A DNA stretch of 64,000 nt from Verrucomicrobiia bacterium (GCA_030431475.1 JAUIJD010000024.1:1-64000); one strand, 5' to 3'. Positions 37,161 to 45,712 are shown, counted from the first letter of the stretch. Notes: generated from the letters alone by a model not told the origin. Made by a program: numbers and translations.

Positions 37161-37808
37161 ATGAAACACCTGCTGCTTTCCCTCGCTCTACTTCTTCCAG
37201 CCGTCGCGCTGGAAGAGGGCTTCACCCCACTCTTCAACGGCAAGGACCTGACCGGCTGGAAACGGGTCAACGGCCAGGGCGAATACAAGGTCGAGGGCGA
37301 CTGCATCGTCGGCTTCGGAGAAAACGTCCGCAAAAACACCTTCCTGATCACCGAGAAGACCTACGGCGACTTCGATTTCCGCTTCGAAATGAAGTTCGAC
37401 GACCTCTCGGGCAACTCGGGCATGATGTTCCGCGCCAATCAGAAGCCCGGCGAGGACGGCCGCGTCTTCGGCTACCAGTGCGAGCACGACAACGGCAAGG
37501 ACCGCGCCTGGACCGCCGGCCTCTACGACGAGGCGCGCCGCGGCTGGCTGTTCCCGAACAAGGCGAACAAGGAGCAATGCGCCGCCTTCACCAAGCAGGG
37601 CAAGGAAATCACCAAGTGGGACGACTGGAACGAGATCCGCATCGTCTGCGAGGGCAAGCACATCCGCATCTGGATCAACGGCGAGGAACGAGTCGACTTC
37701 ACCGACGAGGCCGAGGAATTCACGGCCGAGGGTTTCTTCGGCCTCCAGGTCCACTCCGGAAAATCCTGCAAGGTTCGCTGGCGCAACCTGCGCGTGAAGC
37801 CGCTCTAA
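37161..37808 (+). CDS. Secreted DUF1080 protein (3-keto-disaccharide hydrolase-like)
   Basis: A 215-residue protein with a signal peptide (MKHLLLSLALLLPAVA) and one DUF1080 jelly-roll domain. Typical features are the opening FTPLFNGKDLTGWKRV, FLITEKTYGDFDFRFEMKFD, NSGMMFRANQ, the DEARRGWLF region, DDWNEIRIVCEGKHIRIWING, and the closing FFGLQVHSGKSCKVRWRNLRVKPL. Some family members hydrolyse 3-keto-glycosides. The start at 37161 places the basic and hydrophobic signal correctly. It opens a same-strand cluster with a transporter-like, a Gfo/Idh/MocA and a TIM-barrel gene. Confidence 0.88.
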   Translation: MKHLLLSLALLLPAVALEEGFTPLFNGKDLTGWKRVNGQGEYKVEGDCIVGFGENVRKNTFLITEKTYGDFDFRFEMKFDDLSGNSGMMFRANQKPGEDGRVFGYQCEHDNGKDRAWTAGLYDEARRGWLFPNKANKEQCAAFTKQGKEITKWDDWNEIRIVCEGKHIRIWINGEERVDFTDEAEEFTAEGFFGLQVHSGKSCKVRWRNLRVKPL

Positions 37809-37821
37809 TCCGGACGAGCCG

Positions 37822-39456
37822 ATGCGCACGCGACAATCGGAAATCGACGCCATCGAGGACGCGTCGAAGCTCGGCCCGCTCGGCAAGTTCGCCGTCTACA
37901 CCCGCCTCTCCGGCCCCGGCTGGATCCAGGCCGCGGTCACCCTCGGCGGCGGGTCGCTGGTCACCGGCCTCTACCTCGGGGTCGTCGGCGGCTTCCAGTT
38001 CATGTGGCTGCAGCCGCTGGCGATGCTGTGCGGACTGACCATGCTGATGGCGATCTCGCACGTCACCCTGTCGGCCAAGGACCGCCCCTTCGTCGCGGTC
38101 AAGAAACACGTCTCCCCCTCGCTCGCGTGGGGCTGGCTCGCCGCCACGGTGGTGGCCGACGTCGTCTTCTGCGCCGCGCAGTTCGCGCTCGGCACGGACA
38201 CCCTCCAGAACAACCTCGGCGCCTCCGACATCAACCCTTACCTGATCACCGGGATCTTCGCGGTGGTCATCATCACCACCCTGTGGTTCTCGATGCAGGA
38301 GGGGAAAGCCACCGCCGTCATCGACCACGTCCTCAAGGGCCTCGTCGCGATCGTCGTGCTCGCCTTCATGGGGCTGGTGGTGGTGCTGGCGAAAAACGGG
38401 GCCATCCCGTGGGGCCAGCTGTTCAAGGGACTGATCCCCGACTTCCGCGCGCTCTTCGTTCCCACCTCGACCTACACCGACGCGATCGCCGCCTCCGGCG
38501 ACAACGCCGGCTTCTGGACCGACTACATCTCCGGCAACCAGCGCAACGTGATCATCGGTGCCTTCGGCGCGGCGGTCGGGATCAACATGACCTTCCTCCT
38601 GCCCTACTCGCTCAAGCGCAAGGGCTGGGACCGCCGCCATCGCGAGCTGTCCCGCTTCGACCTCGTCCTCGGGCTGTTCGTCCCCTTCGTCCTCGCCACC
38701 TCCTGCCTGGTCATCGCCACCGCCTCGCAGTTTCACGCCAAGGCCGATGCGAAGTTCACCGAAGGCGCCTACCACAAGGTCGTCGATTCCCTTCTCCTCT
38801 CCCAGGACCCCGGCTTCGCCGAACTTTCCGATGAGAAGAAGGCGGCCGCCCGCGAGGCGCTGCCGCAGGCCGACAAGGACCTCGGCGTGATGCTCGCGAA
38901 GCGCGACGCCGCCAATCTCGCCACCTCCCTCGAACCCTTCCTCGGCAAGGCCGCCGGGCTGGTCTTCGGCATCGGCGTGCTGGCCATGGCGCTCAGCACC
39001 ATGATCGTGCACATGATGATGAACGGCTACGCGATCAGCGAGGCCTTCGGCCAGCCGGGCAAGCTCAAGCTGTTCATGATCGGCGCCGCCATGCCGGCGG
39101 TCACCGGCTTCCTCTCGCCCATCGTCTGGGACGGCGGCGCCAAGACCGCGCTGATGGTGCCCGCCTCGGTCATCGCCACCGCGCTGCTGCCCATCGCCTA
39201 CGTCATCTTCCTGCTGCTCATGAACTCGCGACGGACCCTCGGCGAGGACCTGCCGAAGCACCGCGGTCCCATCAACGCCGCCATGCTCGTCGCCACCGCC
39301 ATCGCGACCTTCGCCTCCATCTGGAGCCTCTCCGGAAAGCTCAGCAGCTCCAACCCCTACGAGCACTACTTCGGTCTCGTCGGCCTCATCGCCCTGCCCC
39401 TGCTCTTCGCCCTCGGCCTCATGAGCTTCCTCAAGCGCGAGCGCGGCGGCCTCTGA
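37822..39456 (+). CDS. Nramp-related membrane transporter lacking canonical metal-site motifs
   Basis: A 544-residue protein with about eleven to twelve hydrophobic helices. The first helix SGPGWIQAAVTLGGGSLVTGLY aligns with Nramp TM1, but DPGN is replaced by LGGGS. The helix-6 region GAFGAAVGINMTFLLPYSLKRKGW aligns with GATVMPHN...HS, but Met-Pro-His is lost. A soluble insertion (about 320-365) lies between helices. Without the Asp, Asn and Met that bind Mn2+/Fe2+, a metal substrate is doubtful. Position 14 bp after DUF1080 and 49 bp before a sugar oxidoreductase suggests transport of a sugar derivative (inference). Confidence 0.8.
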   Translation: MRTRQSEIDAIEDASKLGPLGKFAVYTRLSGPGWIQAAVTLGGGSLVTGLYLGVVGGFQFMWLQPLAMLCGLTMLMAISHVTLSAKDRPFVAVKKHVSPSLAWGWLAATVVADVVFCAAQFALGTDTLQNNLGASDINPYLITGIFAVVIITTLWFSMQEGKATAVIDHVLKGLVAIVVLAFMGLVVVLAKNGAIPWGQLFKGLIPDFRALFVPTSTYTDAIAASGDNAGFWTDYISGNQRNVIIGAFGAAVGINMTFLLPYSLKRKGWDRRHRELSRFDLVLGLFVPFVLATSCLVIATASQFHAKADAKFTEGAYHKVVDSLLLSQDPGFAELSDEKKAAAREALPQADKDLGVMLAKRDAANLATSLEPFLGKAAGLVFGIGVLAMALSTMIVHMMMNGYAISEAFGQPGKLKLFMIGAAMPAVTGFLSPIVWDGGAKTALMVPASVIATALLPIAYVIFLLLMNSRRTLGEDLPKHRGPINAAMLVATAIATFASIWSLSGKLSSSNPYEHYFGLVGLIALPLLFALGLMSFLKRERGGL

Positions 39457-39504
39457 GGCGGACCCCGCGACCCCGGTCGCGACCCGACCCACCCCACGAA
39501 TCCC

Positions 39505-40542
39505 ATGAAATTCGGCATCATCGGACCCGGCACCATCGGCCGCTTCCACGCCCAGGCCGTCCAGGCCATGGACGGCGGCGAACTCATCTCGATCTACGGC
39601 CGCAACCCCGAGACGACCCGGGCCTTCGCCGACGACTTCGGGATCGCCGCCCACACCGATCTCGACGCCTTCCTCGCGGAAATCGACATCGTCACCATCG
39701 CCACCCCGTCCGGCGCCCATTTCGAACCCTCCCTCGCCGCGATCCGGGCCGGCAAACACGTCGTCTGCGAAAAGCCGCTCGAGATCACCACCGAGCGCAT
39801 CGACACGATGATCGCCGAGGCGGCGAAGCATGGCGTCACCCTCGCCGCCATCCTCAACCGCCGCTACCACCCGGCGATGGACGCCTTCAAGGCGGCCGCC
39901 GACCAGCAGCGCTTCGGCCGCCTGACCTCCGCCTCGTGCTACGTCAAGTGGTTCCGCGACCAGGCCTACTACGACTCGGCCGCCTGGCGCGGCACCTGGG
40001 CGCTCGACGGCGGCGGCGCGCTGATGAACCAGTCGATCCACACCATCGACGCCCTGCTCCACCTCGCCGGCCCGGTGAAGTCGGTGCAGGCCAGCACCGC
40101 CTGCCTCGCCCACGAGAACATCGAGGTCGAGGACATCGCCATCGCGCTGCTCGAGTTCGAGAACGGCGCCCGCGGCGTGATCGAGGGCTCGACATGCACC
40201 TGGTCCAGCGACGGCCACCCCGCCCGCATCCAGCTCTGCGGCACCGATGGCTCCGTGTTCCTCGCCGACGAGGCCTTCGAGCTGTGGGACTTCCGCGAGG
40301 AAATGCCCGGCGACGCCGAAGTCCGCTCCACCCTCATGAAAGGCGCGACGGCCGGTCTCGGAGCCAACGATCCGAAAGCCATCAACTACGACCAGCACCG
40401 TAGAAACTTCGAGGAGGTCGTTCAGGCCGTCGCCGAGAACCGCGAGCCCGCCACCTCCGCCGCCGAGGCCCGCAAGGCCGTCGAACTCATCAACGCCATC
40501 TACCGGAGCGCCCGCAGCAACGGCGCCCGGGTCGAACTCTAG
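39505..40542 (+). CDS. Gfo/Idh/MocA-family NAD(P)-dependent oxidoreductase
   Basis: A 345-residue enzyme with N-terminal Rossmann motif FGIIGPGTIGRFHAQA, the family signature GKHVVCEKPLEIT (Lys of EKP), and a C-terminal beta-sheet substrate domain with GGGALMNQSIHTIDALLHLAG, whose His is the usual catalytic residue. Such enzymes oxidise sugar hydroxyls or interconvert 3-keto-sugars. It has no twin-arginine signal, so it should be cytoplasmic. Position between an Nramp-like transporter and a TIM-barrel isomerase supports a sugar catabolic role. Confidence 0.92.
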   Translation: MKFGIIGPGTIGRFHAQAVQAMDGGELISIYGRNPETTRAFADDFGIAAHTDLDAFLAEIDIVTIATPSGAHFEPSLAAIRAGKHVVCEKPLEITTERIDTMIAEAAKHGVTLAAILNRRYHPAMDAFKAAADQQRFGRLTSASCYVKWFRDQAYYDSAAWRGTWALDGGGALMNQSIHTIDALLHLAGPVKSVQASTACLAHENIEVEDIAIALLEFENGARGVIEGSTCTWSSDGHPARIQLCGTDGSVFLADEAFELWDFREEMPGDAEVRSTLMKGATAGLGANDPKAINYDQHRRNFEEVVQAVAENREPATSAAEARKAVELINAIYRSARSNGARVEL

Positions 40543-40600
40543 CGTGGCTGCGGCTTCCTGTCCCGCACCCGCGGGACCGTTCCAGCGGCTTCCAGCCGCC
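40543..40600. repeat. Two short hairpins after the oxidoreductase gene
   Basis: A 7-bp stem GTCCCGC/GCGGGAC with ACCC loop (40560-40577) and a 6-bp stem GCGGCT/AGCCGC with TCC loop (40585-40599). The segment begins with CGTGGCTGCGGC (40543-40554), found again at 41493-41504, also immediately after a stop codon. Confidence 0.6.
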
Positions 40601-40615
40601 TCTTCCCATCCCATC

Positions 40616-41491
40616 ATGTCTTCCCCCAAACTCACCGGCTTCGCCGACGAAGCCTCCCGCGACCTCGAGAAACAGATCGCCGCCACCCGGGAACTCGGCT
40701 GGTCCGCGATCTCGGCCCGCATGATCGGCGACCACAACCTGCACGAACTCCCGGAAGCCGATTTCGAGAAGGTCGCCGACCGCCTCGACGAGGCCGGCAT
40801 CCACGTCCCCGAGCTCGGCTCGCTGATCGGCAACTGGGCCAAGACCATCGACTCCGACTTCGCCATCACCCTCGCCGAGGTCGATCGCGCCATCCCCCGC
40901 ATGCAGCGGCTCGGCACCGAAATGGTCCGCATCATGTCCTACGCCCAGCAGCCCTGGGGCGAGGATCAGCACGAGGAAGAGCGCTTCCGCCGGCTGCGCG
41001 AGATCGTCGCCCGCTTCGCCGGCGCCGGCCTGACCGCCGTTCACGAGAACTGCATGAACTGGGGCGGCTTCTCGGCCGAGCACACCCTGCGCCTGGTCGA
41101 GGAGGTTCCCGGCCTCAAGCTGGTCTTCGACACCGGCAACCCCGTCTTCCAGCGCGACCGCTCGAAACCCGAGCCCTTCCCCTGGCAGGATCCCTTGGAG
41201 TTCTGGAAAAAGGTCCGCGAGCACGTCGTCCACCTCCATATCAAGGATTGCCGCAACCCACTCTCCGACGACGTCGAACCGGAGTACACCATGCCCGGCG
41301 ACGGCCAGGCAAAGCTCCGGGAGATCCTCGCCGATGCGAAATCCCGCGGCTACGACGGCTGGATCGCCATCGAGCCGCACGTCGCCACCGTCTTCCACGC
41401 CCCCGATCCCGACGCCGTCGACTGGCAGCAGTGCTACGACTCCTACGTCGAGTATGGCCAACGCTTCGAGGCGCTGATCCAATCGCTCTAA
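40616..41491 (+). CDS. TIM-barrel sugar isomerase/epimerase (AP endonuclease 2-like)
   Basis: A 291-residue xylose-isomerase-like barrel. Motifs: LTGFADEASRDLEKQ, SARMIGDHNLHELPE, ELGSLIGNW, GLTAVHENCMNWGG (metal ligand Glu), LVFDTGNPVFQRDRSKPEPFPW (Asp ligand), VVHLHIKDCRN (His ligand) and a final catalytic Glu in GWIAIEPH. The set is typical of sugar phosphate isomerase/epimerase proteins. The start MSSPKLTGF at 40616 is clear. It is downstream of the Gfo/Idh/MocA gene, a pairing often seen in sugar or inositol pathways. Confidence 0.88.
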   Translation: MSSPKLTGFADEASRDLEKQIAATRELGWSAISARMIGDHNLHELPEADFEKVADRLDEAGIHVPELGSLIGNWAKTIDSDFAITLAEVDRAIPRMQRLGTEMVRIMSYAQQPWGEDQHEEERFRRLREIVARFAGAGLTAVHENCMNWGGFSAEHTLRLVEEVPGLKLVFDTGNPVFQRDRSKPEPFPWQDPLEFWKKVREHVVHLHIKDCRNPLSDDVEPEYTMPGDGQAKLREILADAKSRGYDGWIAIEPHVATVFHAPDPDAVDWQQCYDSYVEYGQRFEALIQSL

Positions 41492-41492
41492 C

Positions 41493-41542
41493 CGTGGCTG
41501 CGGCATCTTGCCGCAGGCCGTTTCGGTGGCATCCTGCCACCG
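41493..41542. repeat. Two hairpins with TCT/TCC loops abutting a start codon
   Basis: CTGCGGCA/TGCCGCAG (41498-41516, loop TCT) and CGGTGGCA/TGCCACCG (41524-41542, loop TCC), each an 8-bp perfect stem. The last base of the second stem is the G of the GTG start proposed for the next gene. No T tract. Confidence 0.65.
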
Positions 41543-42306
41543 TGCCACCCACTCTCGACCAACGCCTTTCCGTCCGCGACCGACCCGCCGGCCCGGTCGT
41601 CATGCGCCAGCGCTGGTCGAACCTCCTCTTCCTCCATTGGCGGGTCGATCCGGACGCGATCCGCCGCCGCCTCCCCGACGGCCTCCACCTCGACCTCCAC
41701 GACGGAGAGGCCTGGCTCGGCATCGTCCCCTTCTTCATGCAGCGCATCCGGCCGGCCTTCCTGCCGCCGGTCCCGGGCCTGTCGTGGTTCCTCGAACTCA
41801 ACGTCCGCACCTACGTCCACGACGACCACGGCATCCCCGGTGTCTGGTTCTTCTCGCTCGACTGCAACCAACCGCTCGCCGTCGGGTTCGCCCGCCGCTT
41901 CTTCCACCTGCCCTACGAGCACGCGACGATGAGGGCGAAGGTCGGCGACTTCATCCACTACGAATGCCGTAGAAACGACCGGGACACTCCCGCCATCTAC
42001 CGCTACCGCCCGGCCGGCGAGGGCACGACGGCCGAGCCCGGATCGCTCGAGTTCTTCCTCGCCGAGCGCTACCTCCTGTTCTCGACCGACCCGGGCGGCG
42101 GCATCCACCACGGCCGCGTCCATCACGAGCCCTACCGTCTCGCCGCCGCCGATTGCCCGGCGTGGTCCGCCGCCCCCGCCACCTGGGACGGCCTCGACCT
42201 TCCCGGCACCCCACCCGATTCCGCCCTCGTCGCCGAGCCCGTCGATGTCGCCGTCTTCCCCTTGCGGAGCGGCTCCGCAGCGAAGCCGGTTCCCCCTTCC
42301 CAATAG
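41542..42306 (+). CDS. DUF2071 family protein (YqjF-like)
   Basis: A 254-residue protein of the DUF2071 family, function unknown. Typical features: VMRQRWSNLLFLHWRVDPDAIRRRLPDGLHLDLHDGEAWLGIVPF, FLELNVRTYVHDDHGIPGVWFFSLDC, and FFLAERYLLFSTDPGGGIHHGRVHHEPY. The start is uncertain. GTG 41542 keeps all conserved sequence and follows the hairpins directly; the ATG of MRQRWSN would cut the N-terminus short. Antisense and upstream frames are Arg-rich and not credible. Confidence 0.82.
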   Translation: MPPTLDQRLSVRDRPAGPVVMRQRWSNLLFLHWRVDPDAIRRRLPDGLHLDLHDGEAWLGIVPFFMQRIRPAFLPPVPGLSWFLELNVRTYVHDDHGIPGVWFFSLDCNQPLAVGFARRFFHLPYEHATMRAKVGDFIHYECRRNDRDTPAIYRYRPAGEGTTAEPGSLEFFLAERYLLFSTDPGGGIHHGRVHHEPYRLAAADCPAWSAAPATWDGLDLPGTPPDSALVAEPVDVAVFPLRSGSAAKPVPPSQ

Positions 42307-42331
42307 ACGCGACGTCCTCCTAAACTGCGCC

Positions 42332-42994
42332 ATGCGCCGTATCGCGCCCCTGCTTCTCCTCCTCTCCCTCCCGGCCCATGCCGGCATGACGGTGATCACC
42401 CTCACCGACGCCGCCAAGGTCCGCCTCGACGTCCTGTCCTTCTTCATCGTCTCCTACCTCCTGCTCGGCTGGGCGGTGAAGGGCCTGTGGAACTCGCTCT
42501 CGAAAACCTTCGAGCGCATGCCCCGACTCAGCTACCGTCGGGCGCTCGCCCTGCTGCTGCTGTCCGGGCTCTTCCTCTACGTCATCCTCACGATGATCTC
42601 CGGCGCCCGCGAGCTGCTCACGCCCGGGGCCTGGGAGAAACAGGGGATCGGCTACCGGGTCCGTGCCGACGGACCGGCGGGCGAATCCAAGGACGCCCGA
42701 CGCGAGCGCCTGGAAGGCCTGCGCGACGAGCTGTGGCGGCACGCCGAAAGTCACGACGGCCAAGCGCCCCTCAGTCCTTTTTCCGGGGAGATCCCCCGCG
42801 AACGCTGGCGGATGAAAGGTGGCCACTACCTCGGCTACGCCAGACCCGAGCGGCTCGGCAACGATCGCGACGTCATCGCCTACGAACCCGCCAGCGCCGG
42901 CCCGCGCCGCTACGTACTCCTCAACGACGGCTCGATCGAGGACTGGGCCGAGGGCAAACTGAACGCCGAACTGAAGAAACGGTGGGAGAAATAG
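42332..42994 (+). CDS. Membrane protein of unknown function
   Basis: A 220-residue protein. Signal-like N-terminus MRRIAPLLLLLSLPAHAG, then two hydrophobic segments (about 37-55, VLSFFIVSYLLLGWAVKGLW; 72-92, ALALLLLSGLFLYVILTMIS) and a charged soluble domain of about 125 residues ending in KKRWEK. The soluble part contains GARELLTPGAWEKQGIGYRVRADG. I recognise no family. The 3' end overlaps the next gene's proposed GTG start by 13 bp, which implies translational coupling in a three-gene set. Confidence 0.65.
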   Translation: MRRIAPLLLLLSLPAHAGMTVITLTDAAKVRLDVLSFFIVSYLLLGWAVKGLWNSLSKTFERMPRLSYRRALALLLLSGLFLYVILTMISGARELLTPGAWEKQGIGYRVRADGPAGESKDARRERLEGLRDELWRHAESHDGQAPLSPFSGEIPRERWRMKGGHYLGYARPERLGNDRDVIAYEPASAGPRRYVLLNDGSIEDWAEGKLNAELKKRWEK

Positions 42995-43746
42995 AATCTC
43001 AACGGCCCGCAGCAGGGGGGCTCGCACCACTCGTCTGGGGCATCGCAGGAGTTTCCGTCGTCATCTCGGTGATGTCCCTCATTGGATGGTTCGGAACTTT
43101 TGTTTGGTTCCCCCTCGTCATCTGGCACCTCGCCACCGGCTGGCTCCGTCACCTTTTCATCAACCTCCCCCATCTCCGCTGGAACCCGACGACCATCACG
43201 CTGTCCCTCGCCGCCGCCGCCATCGCCCTGTTCCTGCTCCACCGCTTCGTCCGCGGTCTCCTCGCCAAACCGCTCCGAGCCACCGTCACCGTACGCGCCG
43301 CCGGCATTTTCCTGGCCGCCACCGCCGCCGCCATCGCCATGACCGGGATCGTCCATGAGCTGGCATGGCTGGCGCGATCGCCCCTCACCTATGATCGGAG
43401 CGGCTCCGCCCGCACCGAAACAATCTCCAACGGCAAACAACTGTTCCTGGTGTTGCTGGAGCTCGACCAGGAAGGAATTCACCCACACAGCGTCGAGGAG
43501 GTCCTCGATCAATATCCTGGAATTGATGACATCGTCAGCTATCCCGCCACCTATCGGCGTAACGGCTACAAAGCACCTTTCGTCCTCTTCCATCCGGGGA
43601 TTTCCCTCTCGAAACTCCCACCGGATGCCCCGCTCATCGGGGCGCTCGGACGTAGCGAAGATCGTATCGTTGTCGTCCTGGTCGACGGCAGCGCCGAACG
43701 GCTGACACCTCAGGAACTCGAACAACGCCTGGCCGCTTCGCCATGA
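42982..43746 (+). CDS. Membrane protein with pilin-like C-terminal region
   Basis: A 254-residue protein starting at GTG 42982 (VGEIESQRPAAGG), overlapping the previous stop. Three or four hydrophobic helices in the first 130 residues are followed by a soluble region starting ETISNGKQLFLVLLELDQEG. That pattern (N.KQL..AL..Y..D...YP) resembles the helix and loop of type II secretion pseudopilins found in many planctomycete and verrucomicrobial proteins. Function unknown. Stop and next start share ATGA (43743-43746). Confidence 0.65.
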   Translation: MGEIESQRPAAGGLAPLVWGIAGVSVVISVMSLIGWFGTFVWFPLVIWHLATGWLRHLFINLPHLRWNPTTITLSLAAAAIALFLLHRFVRGLLAKPLRATVTVRAAGIFLAATAAAIAMTGIVHELAWLARSPLTYDRSGSARTETISNGKQLFLVLLELDQEGIHPHSVEEVLDQYPGIDDIVSYPATYRRNGYKAPFVLFHPGISLSKLPPDAPLIGALGRSEDRIVVVLVDGSAERLTPQELEQRLAASP

Positions 43747-44537
43747 ACGACGACGCCCCACCCCGACGCAGCCACCCGTTCGTGCGCGCGGTGCTGATCG
43801 CCGTCTGCCTCTTCGCCGCCGCCTTTCTGTTCCTGATCCTTCTCGCCGTCCTGCCCCATGCCTTCTTCGAGGCCCTCCTCCACTTCATCGCCGGCTGGGC
43901 CCTCTTTCTCCATCGCAACGGGGCCGCGGTGCTGCGCGACCCGGCCATCCTCGCCAGCGGCGCCGTCGCGACCGTGGCCGCCCTGCTGCTGACCCACCTC
44001 CTCGCCCGAAAGCTGGCACCGGGCCGCTGGCACTGGCGTGCGTCCTTCGCCGTCCTCGGCTTCCTCTTCACCGGCTTCGCCGCCGCCTTCCTCGTCCCGG
44101 GGGTCATCCTCATCCTGCGCACCCCGATGCAGGGCCCATGGACCGAAGGCCGCAGCGGAAGCGAACGGGCGTTCATGACGATGGAGACCCGGAACCTGTG
44201 CCAGGCCCTCACCGCCCACGCCGCCCTCCGGGAGCAAGACCACTACCCCGCCTCGCTCGGCGCCGTGGTCCGTCTCGATGAATTCATCGACCCCGAAGAC
44301 CCCCTTGCCCATGCCGAAGAACGCGGCTTCCTCTACCCCGGTGCGGGTCTGCCGGTGGACCTCGAGGAGCGCTTCGCCCTCCTTCTCTCTCCCGCCTTTC
44401 ACCATCGAGGCGAAACGGTCCGGATCGTCGCGTGGAGCGACTGGAGCTTCGAACCTCGGCCGGTCGATGCGATCGAAGCTCTCCTCGCCGAAACCGAGAC
44501 CCTCGCCCGGCGACTCCGTGAGGAGGCCGGGCGCTGA
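43743..44537 (+). CDS. Membrane protein, third member of a coupled gene set
   Basis: A 264-residue protein overlapping the upstream gene by 4 bp (ATGA). Three hydrophobic helices (about 14-38, 65-85, 97-122) are followed by a soluble region with METRNLCQALTAHAALREQDHYPASLG. This corresponds in place and pattern to the C-terminal region of the preceding protein, so the two look like distant paralogues. Function unknown. The stop is only 3 bp from the convergent hpt stop. Confidence 0.65.
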   Translation: MNDDAPPRRSHPFVRAVLIAVCLFAAAFLFLILLAVLPHAFFEALLHFIAGWALFLHRNGAAVLRDPAILASGAVATVAALLLTHLLARKLAPGRWHWRASFAVLGFLFTGFAAAFLVPGVILILRTPMQGPWTEGRSGSERAFMTMETRNLCQALTAHAALREQDHYPASLGAVVRLDEFIDPEDPLAHAEERGFLYPGAGLPVDLEERFALLLSPAFHHRGETVRIVAWSDWSFEPRPVDAIEALLAETETLARRLREEAGR

Positions 44538-44540
44538 CGC

Positions 44541-45074
44541 CTACATCGCCTCCTGCTTCAAGGTTCCGACGTAGGGCAGATTCCGGTAGCGACCCTTGTA
44601 GTCGAGCCCGTAGCCGATCACGAACTCGTCGCCGATCTCGAAGCCGACGTAGTCCGCCTCGACCTCGACCGCCCGTTCCCGATCCTTGGCAAGCAGGACA
44701 CCACTCTTCACCTCGGCGGCGCCCTCCGCGGCGATCCGCTCGCAGACGGCCGCCAGCGTGCGGCCGGTGTCGAGAATGTCGTCGAGCACCAGCACGCGGC
44801 GTCCCTCGACGTCCGGCAGCTTGTGATCGAGAAAGTCCACCCGTCCGCTGCTCTCCGTGCCGCCGTGGTAGCTTGCCACGTTCAGGCACTCGATCTCCAG
44901 CATCCGCGGCAGCCGGCGCAGCAGGTCGGAGGCGAAGACCAGCGCCCCCTTCAGCAACACGATCACGACGATTACCTCGCCGGGAAAGTCATGGCGGATC
45001 TCCTTCGCCATCGCATCGAGACGCTTCTCGATGACATCCTCCGCGATCAACACCCGTTCGACGTCCGACTCCAT
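44541..45074 (-). CDS. hpt: Hypoxanthine phosphoribosyltransferase
   Basis: A 177-residue purine salvage enzyme converting hypoxanthine (or guanine) and PRPP to nucleotides. The PRPP-binding motif is RRVLVLDDILDTGRTLAAV. Other landmarks are VIVLLKGALVFASDLLRRL, YHGGTESSGRV (flexible loop region), and VGFEIGDEFVIGYGLDYKGRYRNLPYVG near the end, which is typical of HPRT. Its ATG overlaps the TGA of the upstream ftsB-like gene (TCAT on the plus strand near 45074), so translation is coupled. Confidence 0.95.
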   Translation of the reverse strand: MESDVERVLIAEDVIEKRLDAMAKEIRHDFPGEVIVVIVLLKGALVFASDLLRRLPRMLEIECLNVASYHGGTESSGRVDFLDHKLPDVEGRRVLVLDDILDTGRTLAAVCERIAAEGAAEVKSGVLLAKDRERAVEVEADYVGFEIGDEFVIGYGLDYKGRYRNLPYVGTLKQEAM

Positions 45075-45418
45075 CAGCGCGCCCGTTCGGGTCGGTAGAT
45101 CTTCTCATCCGGGAGGTGGAGGTTCAGTCGGTCCCGGGCGTGCATCTCGAGATACTCCGGATCCTCCCGCAGGGCCTCGTAGCTCGCCCGGCTGTCCTCT
45201 TTCACCGCGATCACCTCGCGCTCCTTCTCCTCGATCCGGGCCAGCTCCAGCCGCTTCTCCTCGAGTTGGCGTTTCTGGGGGAGCGCCGAGGCCACCGCCA
45301 GGGCTCCCAGCGAAAGCCCGAACAGACAGAGCACCACCCCGTTCACCCAGTGGATCGCCCGCGTCTGCGCACGCAGACGGGTGATCTTCGAGGAGGCGGG
45401 ATGGGGACGGGAGGCCAT
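45074..45418 (-). CDS. FtsB/DivIC-like septum formation initiator
   Basis: A 114-residue bitopic protein: a short basic cytoplasmic tail, one transmembrane helix (about 26-46, VNGVVLCLFGLSLGALAVASAL), then a coiled coil (KRQLEEKRLELARIEEKEREV) and the conserved end LREDPEYLEMHARDRLNLHLPDEKIY. This matches the divisome FtsB/DivIC family, which links FtsL and FtsQ. Coupling to hpt by overlapping codons is seen; its significance is unclear. Length and topology fit well. Confidence 0.82.
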   Translation of the reverse strand: MASRPHPASSKITRLRAQTRAIHWVNGVVLCLFGLSLGALAVASALPQKRQLEEKRLELARIEEKEREVIAVKEDSRASYEALREDPEYLEMHARDRLNLHLPDEKIYRPERAR

Positions 45419-45463
45419 CGCGGGATGTTTTTAACAAAAGCTAAGCAGTTGACGATGAAAAAA

Positions 45464-45712
45464 GCCCGGTCCGACCGCCAGGGTGATCAAGCCAGGGAGA
45501 GATCGGTTGCTTGATGGAGAAGATCCCAAGGATGACAAGGATGACCATGATGAGATTTCAATCTTGTCGGTCCGACGGTGCGCGGAACGTCCTGCGAGAT
45601 GCCGGAAACCGGAGAAGGGATCCCATTCATCCTGTCCATCATGCTCCCCCATTCCCGGCGTTCCGCATGATTCTTTCCCTACTTTCCCTAGCTTGATCGC
45701 CCGGTCCGACCG
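45464..45712. repeat. Noncoding repeat block upstream of the pyrophosphatase gene
   Basis: In the 411-bp gap 45419-45829 the nonamer CGGTCCGAC occurs three times in the same orientation (45467-45475, 45568-45576, 45702-45710). The flanks also form an inverted repeat: 45485-45498 pairs with 45685-45698 at 13 of 14 positions. The interior holds GGATGACAAGGATGACCATG-like tracts. No credible gene is present. A small hairpin TCCTC/GAGGA (45800-45813) lies just before the hppA start. It looks like a MITE-type or other dispersed element. Confidence 0.55.
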
